DNA from: Bacillota bacterium
GTDB lineage: Bacteria > Bacillota_B > Desulfitobacteriia > Desulfitobacteriales > Desulfitobacteriaceae
Direction of reading: 5' to 3'
DNA: 7,205 nt
NCBI GenBank assembly: GCA_021779415.1
Contig: JAJYAS010000168.1
Span: 1 to 7,205 of the forward strand
Shown: positions 1-6,051 of the stretch, piece by piece
Layout: each line of letters opens with the position of its first letter
Position numbering within the stretch: position 1 is the first letter of the stretch
Made by a program: the position numbers and the translations under genes
The notes under the pieces: generated by a model
The model's input: only the letters and a program-made list of their open reading frames with translations
What the model was told of the DNA's origin: nothing
Database searches by the model: none

Positions 1-492
1 ATGAGGTTAGATCAGGGTGGAGATAATCGAACTGGAAGCGCGTATGCGTATCGTCTGTTGCTCTTGCGGCCTGAGCCAAAGGACATTGAGAAGGTAATTG
101 AGACAAGTATCAGGACCTTCGATGAGCCCTACGAGGAGGCAAAAAGTCGGATTGAGAATTGTTTCGAATCCGAAACCCGTGAACAGTACCTTGCCGTTTT
201 GGACAATGTCCCGATTGGTTTGGGGTCTACAAATCAAGACGATGAGGTAGGGACAATATTTGGCTATGGGATCGTTCCGGAATATAGGGGCAAGGGTTAC
301 GGAGAAGAACTACTACGTCTGATCGTAGATCGTTTATGGCAAAAAGGAAAAACGGAAATAGTCCTTGACGTCAATAGCGAGAATGCTCAGGCATTAGCGC
401 TTTACAAGAAATTTGGTTTTAATGTTGAGGTGGCTTATGAATATTATCGCCTAAAAATAGTGGTGACTACTCACTCGGATAAAGTGAATTAA
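1..492 (+). CDS. GNAT-family N-acetyltransferase, possibly 5'-truncated by window edge
   Basis: This is probably a cytoplasmic enzyme that moves an acetyl group from acetyl-CoA to an amine; the acceptor cannot be told from sequence. The GNAT fold spans about residues 18-152. The acetyl-CoA pyrophosphate-binding motif A is clear at about residues 90-105 (VPEYRGKGYGEELL, of the R/Q-x-x-G-x-G/A type). It is followed by the late-strand motif with conserved Asn and the ALxLYxKxGF element at about residues 130-141. The ATG at position 1 coincides with the window edge, so no ribosome binding site can be seen. The first ~17 residues are not typical of the fold, so the true start may lie upstream and the protein may be the second half of a tandem-GNAT enzyme. 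The NRDE gene starts 50 bases after the stop with no terminator between, so co-transcription is likely. The family is secure; the substrate and 5' end are not. Confidence 0.85.
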   Translation: MRLDQGGDNRTGSAYAYRLLLLRPEPKDIEKVIETSIRTFDEPYEEAKSRIENCFESETREQYLAVLDNVPIGLGSTNQDDEVGTIFGYGIVPEYRGKGYGEELLRLIVDRLWQKGKTEIVLDVNSENAQALALYKKFGFNVEVAYEYYRLKIVVTTHSDKVN

Positions 493-529
493 TGCGTGCA
501 CCAGGGGACATAAGGGTTTTTATTTGAAT

Positions 530-534
530 GGAGG
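530..534 (+). promoter_or_regulatory. Ribosome binding site that sets the NRDE gene start at GTG 543
   Basis: GGAGG lies 8 bases before GTG 543. An in-frame ATG at 528 overlaps this Shine-Dalgarno and has no site of its own, so it is not the start. Starting at GTG 543 gives Met-Cys-Leu, the usual N-terminus of the family. Confidence 0.85.
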
Positions 535-542
535 TGTTAGGC

Positions 543-1319
543 GTGTGTTTACTCTTTTTTGCCTATGATTGTCATCCACGGTATCGTTTAATACTGGCAG
601 CAAATAGGGATGAGTTTTATCATCGGCCGACAGAACCAGCCCATTTCTGGGATACCCATCCATCGGTTTTAGCAGGCAGAGATTTGGAGATGTTAGGAAC
701 TTGGATGGGGATTACGAGATCAGGCCGTTGGGCAGCACTAACCAATTTTCGCGATCCTTTGGCGCAAATACAGGATGCCAAATCTCGCGGGGGGTTAGTG
801 AGCGATTTCCTATGCTATAATGAATCCCCCGATAAGTACATGTTAGATGTTGTAAACAATCGTACTTGCTATAATCCATTTAATCTCTTAGTTGGTGATT
901 CCACCACTCTATTATATTTCAGCAATCAATCTTCGTCTGTTAAGGTCCTTGGACCTGGAATCTATGGGCTTAGTAATCATTTTCTGGATACTCCTTGGCC
1001 TAAAGTCCAAAAAAGCAAACAAGCTTTAGCGAAATATTTAGTGAATAGGACGGTTGTTCAACCCCACTCTCTCTTTGAAATGTTGGTAGATACGGAACTC
1101 GCTCGAGACAATGAGCTACCTGATACTGGGATAAGTCAAGAACGCGAAAAGATGTTGTCGCCCATATTTATTGTGGGAACTGAGTATGGAACGAAAGCTT
1201 CCACAGTGCTTTTGATTGATCGGGATAATCATGTGACGTTTAAAGAAAAAAGTTTTACCCAGGGACAGCAACAGGGGGACGAAATGGGGTGCTCATTTTC
1301 TATTTCAGAAGTAAGATAA
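543..1319 (+). CDS. NRDE family protein (TANGO2 / Ser-rich DUF833 homologue)
   Basis: This is a 258-residue protein of the NRDE/TANGO2 family. The signature NRDE is at residues 21-24, preceded by the hydrophobic strand LILAA. It is followed by the conserved pieces HRPT, a Trp-containing segment, LAGRD, GTWMG and ALTNFR within the first ~75 residues. GTG 543 is chosen because GGAGG sits 8 bases upstream and because it places Cys at residue 2. Family members have an Ntn-hydrolase-like fold in which Cys2 would become the N-terminal residue after Met removal. An upstream ATG at 528 would bury this Cys. The biochemical role in bacteria is unsettled; animal TANGO2 has been linked to haem or lipid handling, which should not be transferred directly. 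The length fits the family. The gene follows the acetyltransferase gene closely, with no obvious terminator or promoter between them. Confidence 0.9.
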   Translation: MCLLFFAYDCHPRYRLILAANRDEFYHRPTEPAHFWDTHPSVLAGRDLEMLGTWMGITRSGRWAALTNFRDPLAQIQDAKSRGGLVSDFLCYNESPDKYMLDVVNNRTCYNPFNLLVGDSTTLLYFSNQSSSVKVLGPGIYGLSNHFLDTPWPKVQKSKQALAKYLVNRTVVQPHSLFEMLVDTELARDNELPDTGISQEREKMLSPIFIVGTEYGTKASTVLLIDRDNHVTFKEKSFTQGQQQGDEMGCSFSISEVR

Positions 1320-1358
1320 TATTTATCATTGATATAGAGTTACAAGCTAAAACTCAAG

Positions 1359-1367
1359 TGGTATAGT
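1359..1367 (+). promoter_or_regulatory. Candidate extended -10 promoter for the ASKHA gene
   Basis: TGGTATAGT fits an extended -10 element (TGn followed by TATAGT at 1362-1367). The best -35 partner is only TTACAA at 1340-1345, 16 bases upstream. It sits in an AT-rich 106-base gap about 59 bases before the ASKHA start codon. The assignment is by consensus only. Confidence 0.4.
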
Positions 1368-1425
1368 TAGATAATAAAATAAAAGAAAATTATGTTTATA
1401 TAAAATATATAAAGAAGGTATCGTA

Positions 1426-3006
1426 ATGCCAAACATTAATGAGAAGCCAGTGATTCTGTCGGAACAGGTTCAGAAAACACTTGCCAACCTTGAGCCTCTC
1501 TCTCGGAAGGTTTTTCTCTCCCTTGATCCGCCGAATCCAATGGATAACCGCGCCGATGTCGATCAAGTGCGTCAAACTCTGGAACGCCTCTATGGGCCAG
1601 TTAACGTACCATTGTCGCTTATGTCCAAGATACCCAGCCTATGCCGCAGTGCTGATTGGCAGGTTACAGCAATCCTAGCGGACACGAGCCAAGGCTGGAA
1701 ATTAATTGGCCTGGAACGGGGAGATACGACAAGGGAACAATACGGCTTGGCAATCGATATTGGCACAACTACTGTGGTCGTATACCTCATTAATCTGTGC
1801 GATGGCAGTGTTATGAGACACGCAGCTGACTACAATGCCCAAATTGCTCAGGGCGAGGATATATTAAGCCGTATTCGGTATGCTGCCGAGCCAGGCGGTT
1901 TGGCACGGCTACAAAAAGCGGTTGTGGATACCCTGAATAATTTGATTAAGCGTCTTTGTCCTTTATCAATGGAGACAGACAAGATTACGGCTGCTACCAT
2001 TGGGGCCAATACTACTATGATTCACCTTCTGCTGGGCCTAGACCCCGCTTCGATTTGTCGGGCTCCTTATACCCCCGTTGTCAATAACCCTGGTTTGATT
2101 TCTGCAGAAGAACTAGGAATTGACATTCATCCCCTAGCCCCAGTCTATTGCCTGCCGAGCATCGGAAGTTACCTTGGGGGGGATGTGATCGGCGGAATCC
2201 TGGTCAGCGGAATGCATACTCAGTCCGAGGTTTCACTTTTTGTAGACATCGGCACAAATGGAGAGATTGTGCTGGGCAATGAAGACTGGCTTGTGGCCTG
2301 TGCTGGAGCAGCCGGTCCAGCTCTGGAAGGTGGCGTCACGGCCTTCGGTATGCGGGCCGAAACAGGTGCAGTGGATCATGTAGCCATAGATCCGGTGACA
2401 GGACAGGTTCAGTATACTACCATTGCTGACATGCCGGCACGTGGTATTTGTGGCTCTGGTCTAGTGGACACGCTGGCCGAACTTTTTCTTAATGGGATCA
2501 TCGATAGGACTGCTCGTTTTCAGAAAGGAAGGGACGAATTTGTCGTAGTTCCCGCTCAAGCATCGGCGGTGGGAAAAGACATTGTTGTTACGCAGATAGA
2601 TATTAATAACTTTATGGCCACCAAAGGGGCAGTCAATTCTGCTACCGATCTTTTAATGGAAAACGTAGGCTGTGCTTGGCAAGAACTTAACTGTTTTTAT
2701 GCTGCTGGGGCATTTGGACAGTATTTGCCGATTGAGTCAGCTATTACAATTGGTCTCTATCCCGACCTCCCGCGTTCTGCAATAGTGCGCTTAGGGAATA
2801 GTTCAGGTGAAGCAGCGCGTCAAGTGCTTCTATCTCGCGTTAAGCGTTTGGAAGCCGAAGAGATTGCTGCCAAGGTTACCTATTTCGAATTAAATGCCAA
2901 TACGGCTTTTATGGAAAAATTCAGTGGCAGTAAATTTCTGCCACATACAGATCTTGACCGTTATCCCAGTGTCAAGAGACGACTGCAAACTCGTCCTAAC
3001 CTATGA
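1426..3006 (+). CDS. RACo-like ASKHA ATPase lacking the N-terminal [2Fe-2S] domain
   Basis: This 526-residue protein resembles reductive activators of corrinoid proteins (RACo), which use ATP to drive Co(II)-to-Co(I) reduction in methyl-transfer corrinoid proteins. Residues ~10-105 match the linker/middle region of such proteins. The ASKHA domain follows: DIGTTT at 111-116 (phosphate 1), a second phosphate motif DIGTNGE at 274-280, GAAGPALEGG at 294-303, GICGSG at 340-345 and AGAFG at 427-431. Usual members begin with a ~90-residue plant-type ferredoxin domain with four Cys. Here the only Cys before residue 110 is Cys73, so no cluster can be bound. The start is supported by AGAAGG upstream, and the 106-base gap is too short to hide the missing domain. 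No corrinoid protein or methyltransferase gene is in the window. The gene is more G+C-rich than its neighbours, hinting at separate ancestry. An intrinsic terminator follows. The family is clear; the actual partner is unknown. Confidence 0.88.
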   Translation: MPNINEKPVILSEQVQKTLANLEPLSRKVFLSLDPPNPMDNRADVDQVRQTLERLYGPVNVPLSLMSKIPSLCRSADWQVTAILADTSQGWKLIGLERGDTTREQYGLAIDIGTTTVVVYLINLCDGSVMRHAADYNAQIAQGEDILSRIRYAAEPGGLARLQKAVVDTLNNLIKRLCPLSMETDKITAATIGANTTMIHLLLGLDPASICRAPYTPVVNNPGLISAEELGIDIHPLAPVYCLPSIGSYLGGDVIGGILVSGMHTQSEVSLFVDIGTNGEIVLGNEDWLVACAGAAGPALEGGVTAFGMRAETGAVDHVAIDPVTGQVQYTTIADMPARGICGSGLVDTLAELFLNGIIDRTARFQKGRDEFVVVPAQASAVGKDIVVTQIDINNFMATKGAVNSATDLLMENVGCAWQELNCFYAAGAFGQYLPIESAITIGLYPDLPRSAIVRLGNSSGEAARQVLLSRVKRLEAEEIAAKVTYFELNANTAFMEKFSGSKFLPHTDLDRYPSVKRRLQTRPNL

Positions 3007-3023
3007 CAATACTTAAGACTTTG

Positions 3024-3060
3024 GTGCTTGCTTTAAACGATTTAAAGGAGCACTTTTTTT
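3024..3060 (+). terminator. Rho-independent terminator after the ASKHA gene
   Basis: The stem pairs GTGCT (3024-3028) with AGCAC (3049-3053) and CTTTAAA (3031-3037) with TTTAAAG (3041-3047), with a small internal loop and a CGA apical loop. Seven T follow at 3054-3060. It starts 18 bases after the stop codon. Confidence 0.8.
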
Positions 3061-3143
3061 CTTCCGAAGGGACAACTCTGAGGACTAATTGAAAGCATAT
3101 TAGGAACATTTCGCCTATAATCGCTAAAATAATTAACAATATT

Positions 3144-3173
3144 TTGACTAGTCCCAATTATTTGTGGTAATAT
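3144..3173 (+). promoter_or_regulatory. Promoter for the acetate transporter transcript
   Basis: TTGACT (3144-3149) and TAATAT (3168-3173) are separated by 18 bases, and TG at 3165-3166 makes an extended -10. This is the best housekeeping-type promoter match before the transporter. Transcription from it would give a leader of about 165 bases. Confidence 0.7.
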
Positions 3174-3179
3174 AGGTTA

Positions 3180-3345
3180 AGTGTAAATACTTTTCTATCC
3201 AAATCACCTTATTAATGTATGTGAAAAAAATTTCAAGGAGAGGAGGCCTAAGCGAACATAGGGGGGCTTGGATAACCCAACGCACGATTTTTTAAGGAAT
3301 TATATTTTTAAAAATTTATTATTTTTTAATTGAGGGGGAAGAAAA
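3180..3345 (+). promoter_or_regulatory. Long 5' leader of the acetate transporter, possibly structured
   Basis: This is most of the 339-base gene-free stretch 3007-3345; the rest holds the terminator and promoter. At 3237-3246 there is a purine-rich, double Shine-Dalgarno-like run (AGGAGAGGAGG) with no start codon at a usable distance. Next to it CCTAAGC (3247-3253) can pair with GCTTGG (3266-3271), with one bulged T, or CCTA (3247-3250) can pair instead with TAGG (3259-3262). The rest is very AT-rich up to the true ribosome binding site, GAGGGGG, just before ATG 3346. I recognise no known riboswitch class here; any regulatory role is inference. Confidence 0.35.
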
Positions 3346-4008
3346 ATGAGTACACAAGAAGTTAAAATTAGTTATACTGGTGCAGACCCAACAGCGTTCG
3401 GAGTTTTGGGTTTGGCTATGGTATGTTTTATCGCATCATCGGCTAAATTGGGCTTTACTAATCCAAAAGCAACTGCTTTGATTGTTGTTTGGGCAGCATT
3501 ATTGGGGGGGCTCGTTCAAATTATGGCTGCCAGCATTGACTTTAAGAAGGGCAATGTATTTGGAGGAACAGTTCTAGGTGCTTATGGATTTTTCTGGGTA
3601 GGCATGGCTTTTTCAATGGGGACAATAAACGGTATGTTCGGTTCTGGTATGCAAGCTGCAGTTGACCCTAGAATGCTGGGAGTAGCCTATGTAGGGTATC
3701 TTATTTTTTCTCTTTTTATTACAGTGGCGTCTTTTGAAGTAAACGTTCCTTTTATGGGGATGTTACTTCTTATAGACGTGCTATTCTTCTCTCTTGCTGC
3801 AGTATCGTTCAACATGGGTAATGTTGTGCTGTATGCTAAACTTGCTGGTTGGTCTGAGTTTTTGATCTCTCTTCTTGGCTTCTATGCTTCAGGGGCGATA
3901 TTCTTCAAGAACTTCTACGGCCGGGAAGTTTTACCGCTGGGCAAGCCGCTTAATCTGATCAAAAAGGCCTCACCCGCGCCTGTTCAAGGTCGTAAGGTCA
4001 GTGCCTGA
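3346..4008 (+). CDS. Acetate uptake transporter, GPR1/FUN34/SatP (YaaH) family
   Basis: This 220-residue inner-membrane protein is of the AceTr family, whose members carry acetate and sometimes succinate, typically with protons. Six hydrophobic segments are visible at about residues 17-35, 41-62, 72-94, 110-130, 136-156 and 167-188. The family N-terminal signature NPAPLGL is degenerate here: DPTAFGV at 14-20, followed by LGLAM. The segment FGGTVLGAYGFFW at 72-84 is another typical family element. The C-terminal tail (~195-220) is basic and soluble, with three Lys-containing clusters. Length fits the family. ATG 3346 is preceded by GAGGGGG at a normal distance. The gene has its own promoter and long leader and ends at a strong bidirectional terminator, so it is monocistronic. 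In an anaerobe it could serve acetate import or export; direction and substrate are inferred from the family only. Confidence 0.9.
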   Translation: MSTQEVKISYTGADPTAFGVLGLAMVCFIASSAKLGFTNPKATALIVVWAALLGGLVQIMAASIDFKKGNVFGGTVLGAYGFFWVGMAFSMGTINGMFGSGMQAAVDPRMLGVAYVGYLIFSLFITVASFEVNVPFMGMLLLIDVLFFSLAAVSFNMGNVVLYAKLAGWSEFLISLLGFYASGAIFFKNFYGREVLPLGKPLNLIKKASPAPVQGRKVSA

Positions 4009-4047
4009 TTTGTTTTCTTTTCTTTGATTAACTTTTATTGATAACGT

Positions 4048-4078
4048 AAAAAGCTCGAGAATAGATCTCGAGCTTTTT
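4048..4078. terminator. Strong bidirectional intrinsic terminator
   Basis: AAAAAGCTCGAGA (4048-4060) pairs perfectly over 13 bases with 4066-4078 around the loop ATAGA. The ends read as a T-run on both strands. It lies between the convergent transporter gene (stop at 4008) and the minus-strand gene (stop at 4113), and can end both transcripts. Confidence 0.92.
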
Positions 4079-4112
4079 CATTCCGGATCGCAGGGACGTA
4101 ATATAGATCGGT

Positions 4113-4520
4113 TTAGTTTTGGTACTCTGAACGAGGAATAGCAAAGGATAAGTTGCTGAACGTTAGCACTTCGCTGAATTCGAGAAAGTTACAGTTGTTT
4201 TTTTCCGCCTTCTCCATAAGTGCAGAAATCGGCGTTGTGGTAAGGATGACATCCCTGGGTTGAAGTAATTTTTCAATAAGAGTAAAATGCTGAGGGTTGA
4301 AGCGGATCGCAATGTGGACCTCGTTTTCCCAAGTTACTTGGAGGACATAGGCATCTTTGTGTTCCGTTGCAAACCAGTTATAGGTATATTTTGATAGGCC
4401 CGATCGTCTGATAACTTTGACTTCTTCACAAAATTCTTTGACATATAGAATGAGGACGTCTCGCCCATTGTCAAGTTTGCCAAAGGCAGATTGCTCAGGG
4501 GTATAAGCCTGTGTAAACAT
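4113..4520 (-). CDS. Hypothetical protein, 135 residues, family not recognised
   Basis: I do not recognise this protein. It appears soluble, with no signal peptide or membrane segment, and alternating hydrophobic and charged stretches suggest a mixed alpha/beta fold. The N-terminal half is rich in aromatic residues (YTYNWFATEHKDAY near residues 45-58). A stretch with two Thr-rich turns (ILTTTPIS near 92-99) precedes a helix-like segment. Two Cys (about residues 31 and 109) show no metal-binding pattern. The start ATG at 4520 is supported by AGGAGG on the minus strand, about 12 bases upstream, which is slightly long. It is transcribed alone, convergent with the acetate transporter and divergent from the EamA transporter gene, and ends at the shared terminator. 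The good ribosome binding site and terminator make it a credible gene; no function can be assigned. Confidence 0.75.
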   Translation of the reverse strand: MFTQAYTPEQSAFGKLDNGRDVLILYVKEFCEEVKVIRRSGLSKYTYNWFATEHKDAYVLQVTWENEVHIAIRFNPQHFTLIEKLLQPRDVILTTTPISALMEKAEKNNCNFLEFSEVLTFSNLSFAIPRSEYQN

Positions 4521-4550
4521 CTAAATCATACTCCTCCTTTTTCTCATTTT

Positions 4551-4568
4551 AACACATATACTTGTGTT
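4551..4568. repeat. Small palindrome, candidate operator in a divergent promoter region
   Basis: AACACA (4551-4556) and TGTGTT (4563-4568) form a perfect 6+6 inverted repeat around six bases. It lies about 30 bases before the minus-strand gene and beside a minus-strand extended -10-like TGTTAAAAT. This is the usual size and position of a dimeric repressor site, but no regulator can be named. Confidence 0.4.
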
Positions 4569-4615
4569 CAACCCTAAGAAAAAGCGAAAAGAAAGAAGGA
4601 AAATTAAATCTGAAA

Positions 4616-4645
4616 TTGAATTTAGAAGGGGGATAAAATTAGAAT
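4616..4645 (+). promoter_or_regulatory. Candidate promoter for the EamA transporter gene
   Basis: TTGAAT (4616-4621) and TAGAAT (4640-4645) are 18 bases apart, and the -10 ends 25 bases before the start codon. The match is by consensus only. Confidence 0.45.
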
Positions 4646-4670
4646 AGTAACAAATGTGGGAGGTCAATAG

Positions 4671-5543
4671 ATGACAAAGAATCATTTAGGGTCGATTTAC
4701 TTGGCTTTGGCTGCTACAATTTGGGGGGGGATGTATGTTGTCAGTAAGGTCGTGCTTACTGTTATTCAGCCACTAGAGTTGGTCTGGTTGCGTTATGTGG
4801 TAGCTCTTATCACCCTTTGTATAATTGGAGTTGCCACTCACCAATCCTGGCATATTCATAGACGAGACTTTGGAAGTATTATCGCTATCGGAGTGATCGG
4901 TTATGCGATATCCATTTGGACTCAATTTGTAGGAACAAAGCTCTCGTCTGCTCAAATGGGGGCGATGATTACCTCGGCAACCCCTGCGTTTATGGTAATA
5001 TTTGCTCACTTCATCTTGAAAGAAAAGATCACATTTCGCAAAGGCCTATCCACAATTATTGCCATGATCGGTGTGTTATGCATCGTAGGAGTTGGTGATA
5101 TTGGAAAGGCAAGTCAGCTGGGAGGAATAGTCCTAGGCATAGCAGCGCTAACTTGGGCCTTAATGTCTGTGCTTGTAAAGCGGATTCCAAGTGGGTATTC
5201 CCAACTCGTCGTTACGACATACGCAATTGCTATAGCGACAGTAGTGATAACCCCGGTGGTTTTTTTCCAGATAAATCAAACTGAAATTCGTGCTCTTTTA
5301 CAACCCGCTATATGGGGTGGAGTATTATACCTTGGTATCGTTGCTACGGCTGCTGCTTTTTTTCTTTGGAACAAAGGCTTACAAATGGTTGATGCTGCTA
5401 GTGGAGGGCTCTTCTTTTTCTTCCAGCCTATTGCAGGGACCTTGCTTGCTTGGTTTTTTCTGGGAGAACAGGTCGGGATCACATTTTGGATTGGTGCTAT
5501 ATTAATTGTCAGCGGGGTTTTTTTGGTAGTTAAAGAACCCTAG
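4671..5543 (+). CDS. EamA/DMT-superfamily 10-TM transporter
   Basis: This is a 290-residue membrane protein of the drug/metabolite transporter superfamily, made of two EamA repeats of five membrane helices each. Hydrophobic segments lie at about 7-29, 35-55, 67-88, 95-117, 124-142, 148-168, 178-199, 211-231, 243-264 and 270-286. The family's repeated acidic motif appears as LKE at 116-118 in repeat one and FLGEQ at 263-267 in repeat two. Trp18-Gly19-Gly20 in helix one is also typical. Members export amino acids, metabolites or toxic compounds; the substrate cannot be read from sequence. GGGAGGT six bases before ATG 4671 fixes the start. Codons 18-20 contain a run of eight G (4723-4730), a possible slippage site. 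The 86-residue gene follows 100 bases downstream without a clear terminator. Confidence 0.9.
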   Translation: MTKNHLGSIYLALAATIWGGMYVVSKVVLTVIQPLELVWLRYVVALITLCIIGVATHQSWHIHRRDFGSIIAIGVIGYAISIWTQFVGTKLSSAQMGAMITSATPAFMVIFAHFILKEKITFRKGLSTIIAMIGVLCIVGVGDIGKASQLGGIVLGIAALTWALMSVLVKRIPSGYSQLVVTTYAIAIATVVITPVVFFQINQTEIRALLQPAIWGGVLYLGIVATAAAFFLWNKGLQMVDAASGGLFFFFQPIAGTLLAWFFLGEQVGITFWIGAILIVSGVFLVVKEP

Positions 5544-5630
5544 TCTACATTGAGGGCATATATAAATCTGAAGGTGGAAAATGGGACGAAATTTGTTGCT
5601 ATCTTGAAAGATAGATTAATCCGCGGGAAA

Positions 5631-5635
5631 GGAAG
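5631..5635 (+). promoter_or_regulatory. Ribosome binding site that favours start ATG 5644
   Basis: GGAAG, in the context AAAGGAAG, is 8 bases before ATG 5644 and only 5 bases before the in-frame TTG 5641. ATG 5644 is therefore the better start. Confidence 0.6.
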
Positions 5636-5643
5636 AAAAATTG

Positions 5644-5904
5644 ATGGATAATCCTTGTGGAACCACTAAGGCCAATGTTTTTGAACACACTGAGGTTGAC
5701 GGGATTCCAATTTATTTTGGTGCCGGGGTTAATCCAGTAAATTCTCCAGCTCAGTTTTTTGTAGCCTGGGGCAAGGGGGCCCTGTCCGGTGGGTTGATTC
5801 ATACCTTTAACAGTGAGTCTTCTGAACAGGGATTCTTATGGTTTATTGATGAAGATCAAGCAGAGGCCAAATATGCGGATCTAAAGCGGATGTTGATAGG
5901 TTGA
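5644..5904 (+). CDS. Hypothetical protein, 86 residues, family not recognised
   Basis: This is a small, probably soluble protein with no signal peptide or membrane span, and I do not recognise its family. The N-terminus has a single Cys (residue 5, in DNPCG). The middle is rich in Gly, Pro and aromatics (GIPIYFGAGVNPVNSPAQFF), and the C-terminal third is acidic and helix-like (IDEDQAEAKYADLKRML), ending at Gly. Codon use looks like that of its neighbours, and a modest Shine-Dalgarno is present, so it is likely real. It lies 100 bases after the EamA gene. I saw no convincing promoter in that gap, so it may be read through from the transporter. A short hairpin, CTATCT-TGAA-AGATAG (5599-5614), precedes it without a T-run. 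Function is unknown. Confidence 0.7.
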   Translation: MDNPCGTTKANVFEHTEVDGIPIYFGAGVNPVNSPAQFFVAWGKGALSGGLIHTFNSESSEQGFLWFIDEDQAEAKYADLKRMLIG

Positions 5905-5961
5905 ATTGGCAAATAATTATTTCTAATGCCGAGTAACAGGTATAGCTATTTATAGAAAAAA

Positions 5962-6021
5962 AGACTATACTATTGTTATATATTTAGTTAGTTGTCTAAA
6001 TATCTAACAATAGTATAGTCT
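5962..6021. repeat. 60-base near-perfect inverted repeat before the ArsR-family gene
   Basis: The outer arms AGACTATACTATTGTTA (5962-5978) and TAACAATAGTATAGTCT (6005-6021) pair perfectly over 17 bases. After one mismatch (5979/6004), ATATTTAG (5980-5987) pairs with CTAAATAT (5996-6003), leaving an 8-base loop. Seven A at 5956-5962 would read as a T-run after the hairpin on the minus strand, so it could stop leftward transcription. The right arm overlaps the candidate -10 of the downstream operon, which suggests an operator for the ArsR-family autorepressor. TTTATAGAA occurs on both sides (5949-5957 and 6027-6035). Confidence 0.9.
5992..6019 (+). promoter_or_regulatory. Candidate promoter of the sdpRI-type operon, inside the inverted repeat
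   Basis: TTGTCT (5992-5997) and TATAGT (6014-6019) are 16 bases apart. The -35 begins in the loop and the -10 is in the right arm, so a repressor bound to the palindrome would block it. AAGGAGG at 6034-6040 follows, 11 bases before ATG 6052. Confidence 0.45.
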
Positions 6022-6051
6022 ATAACTTTATAGAAGGAGGACAATCGTTCA

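Noticed and set aside
17..97. Alternative reading from GTG 17 in another frame giving a short Cys-rich peptide
   Set aside because: It ends after 26 codons, overlaps the acetyltransferase frame, and has no convincing ribosome binding site.
2924..2944. 7-base perfect inverted repeat GTGGCAG/CTGCCAC inside the ASKHA gene
   Set aside because: It is within coding sequence, has no T-run, and a single such repeat is expected by chance.
3269..3285. GG-N10-GC spacing resembling a sigma-54 -24/-12 promoter (TGGATAACCCAACGCA)
   Set aside because: Only the GG and GC cores match; the rest of the consensus is absent, and no sigma-54 activator gene is near.
3215..3295. 26-codon reading frame in the leader of the acetate transporter
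   Set aside because: There is no Shine-Dalgarno before its ATG, and the purine-rich run lies inside it rather than ahead of it. A leader peptide is possible but unsupported.
5290..5505. Overlapping reading frames on both strands inside the EamA transporter gene
   Set aside because: They lack ribosome binding sites and domain signatures and are shadows of a well-supported transporter gene.
5580..5606. Eight-codon reading frame after GAAGGTGG between the EamA gene and the 86-residue gene
   Set aside because: Too short to judge, with no attenuator-like terminator following it.
5599..5614. Hairpin CTATCT-TGAA-AGATAG as a terminator for the EamA gene
   Set aside because: The stem is only six bases, A/T-rich, and not followed by a T-run.
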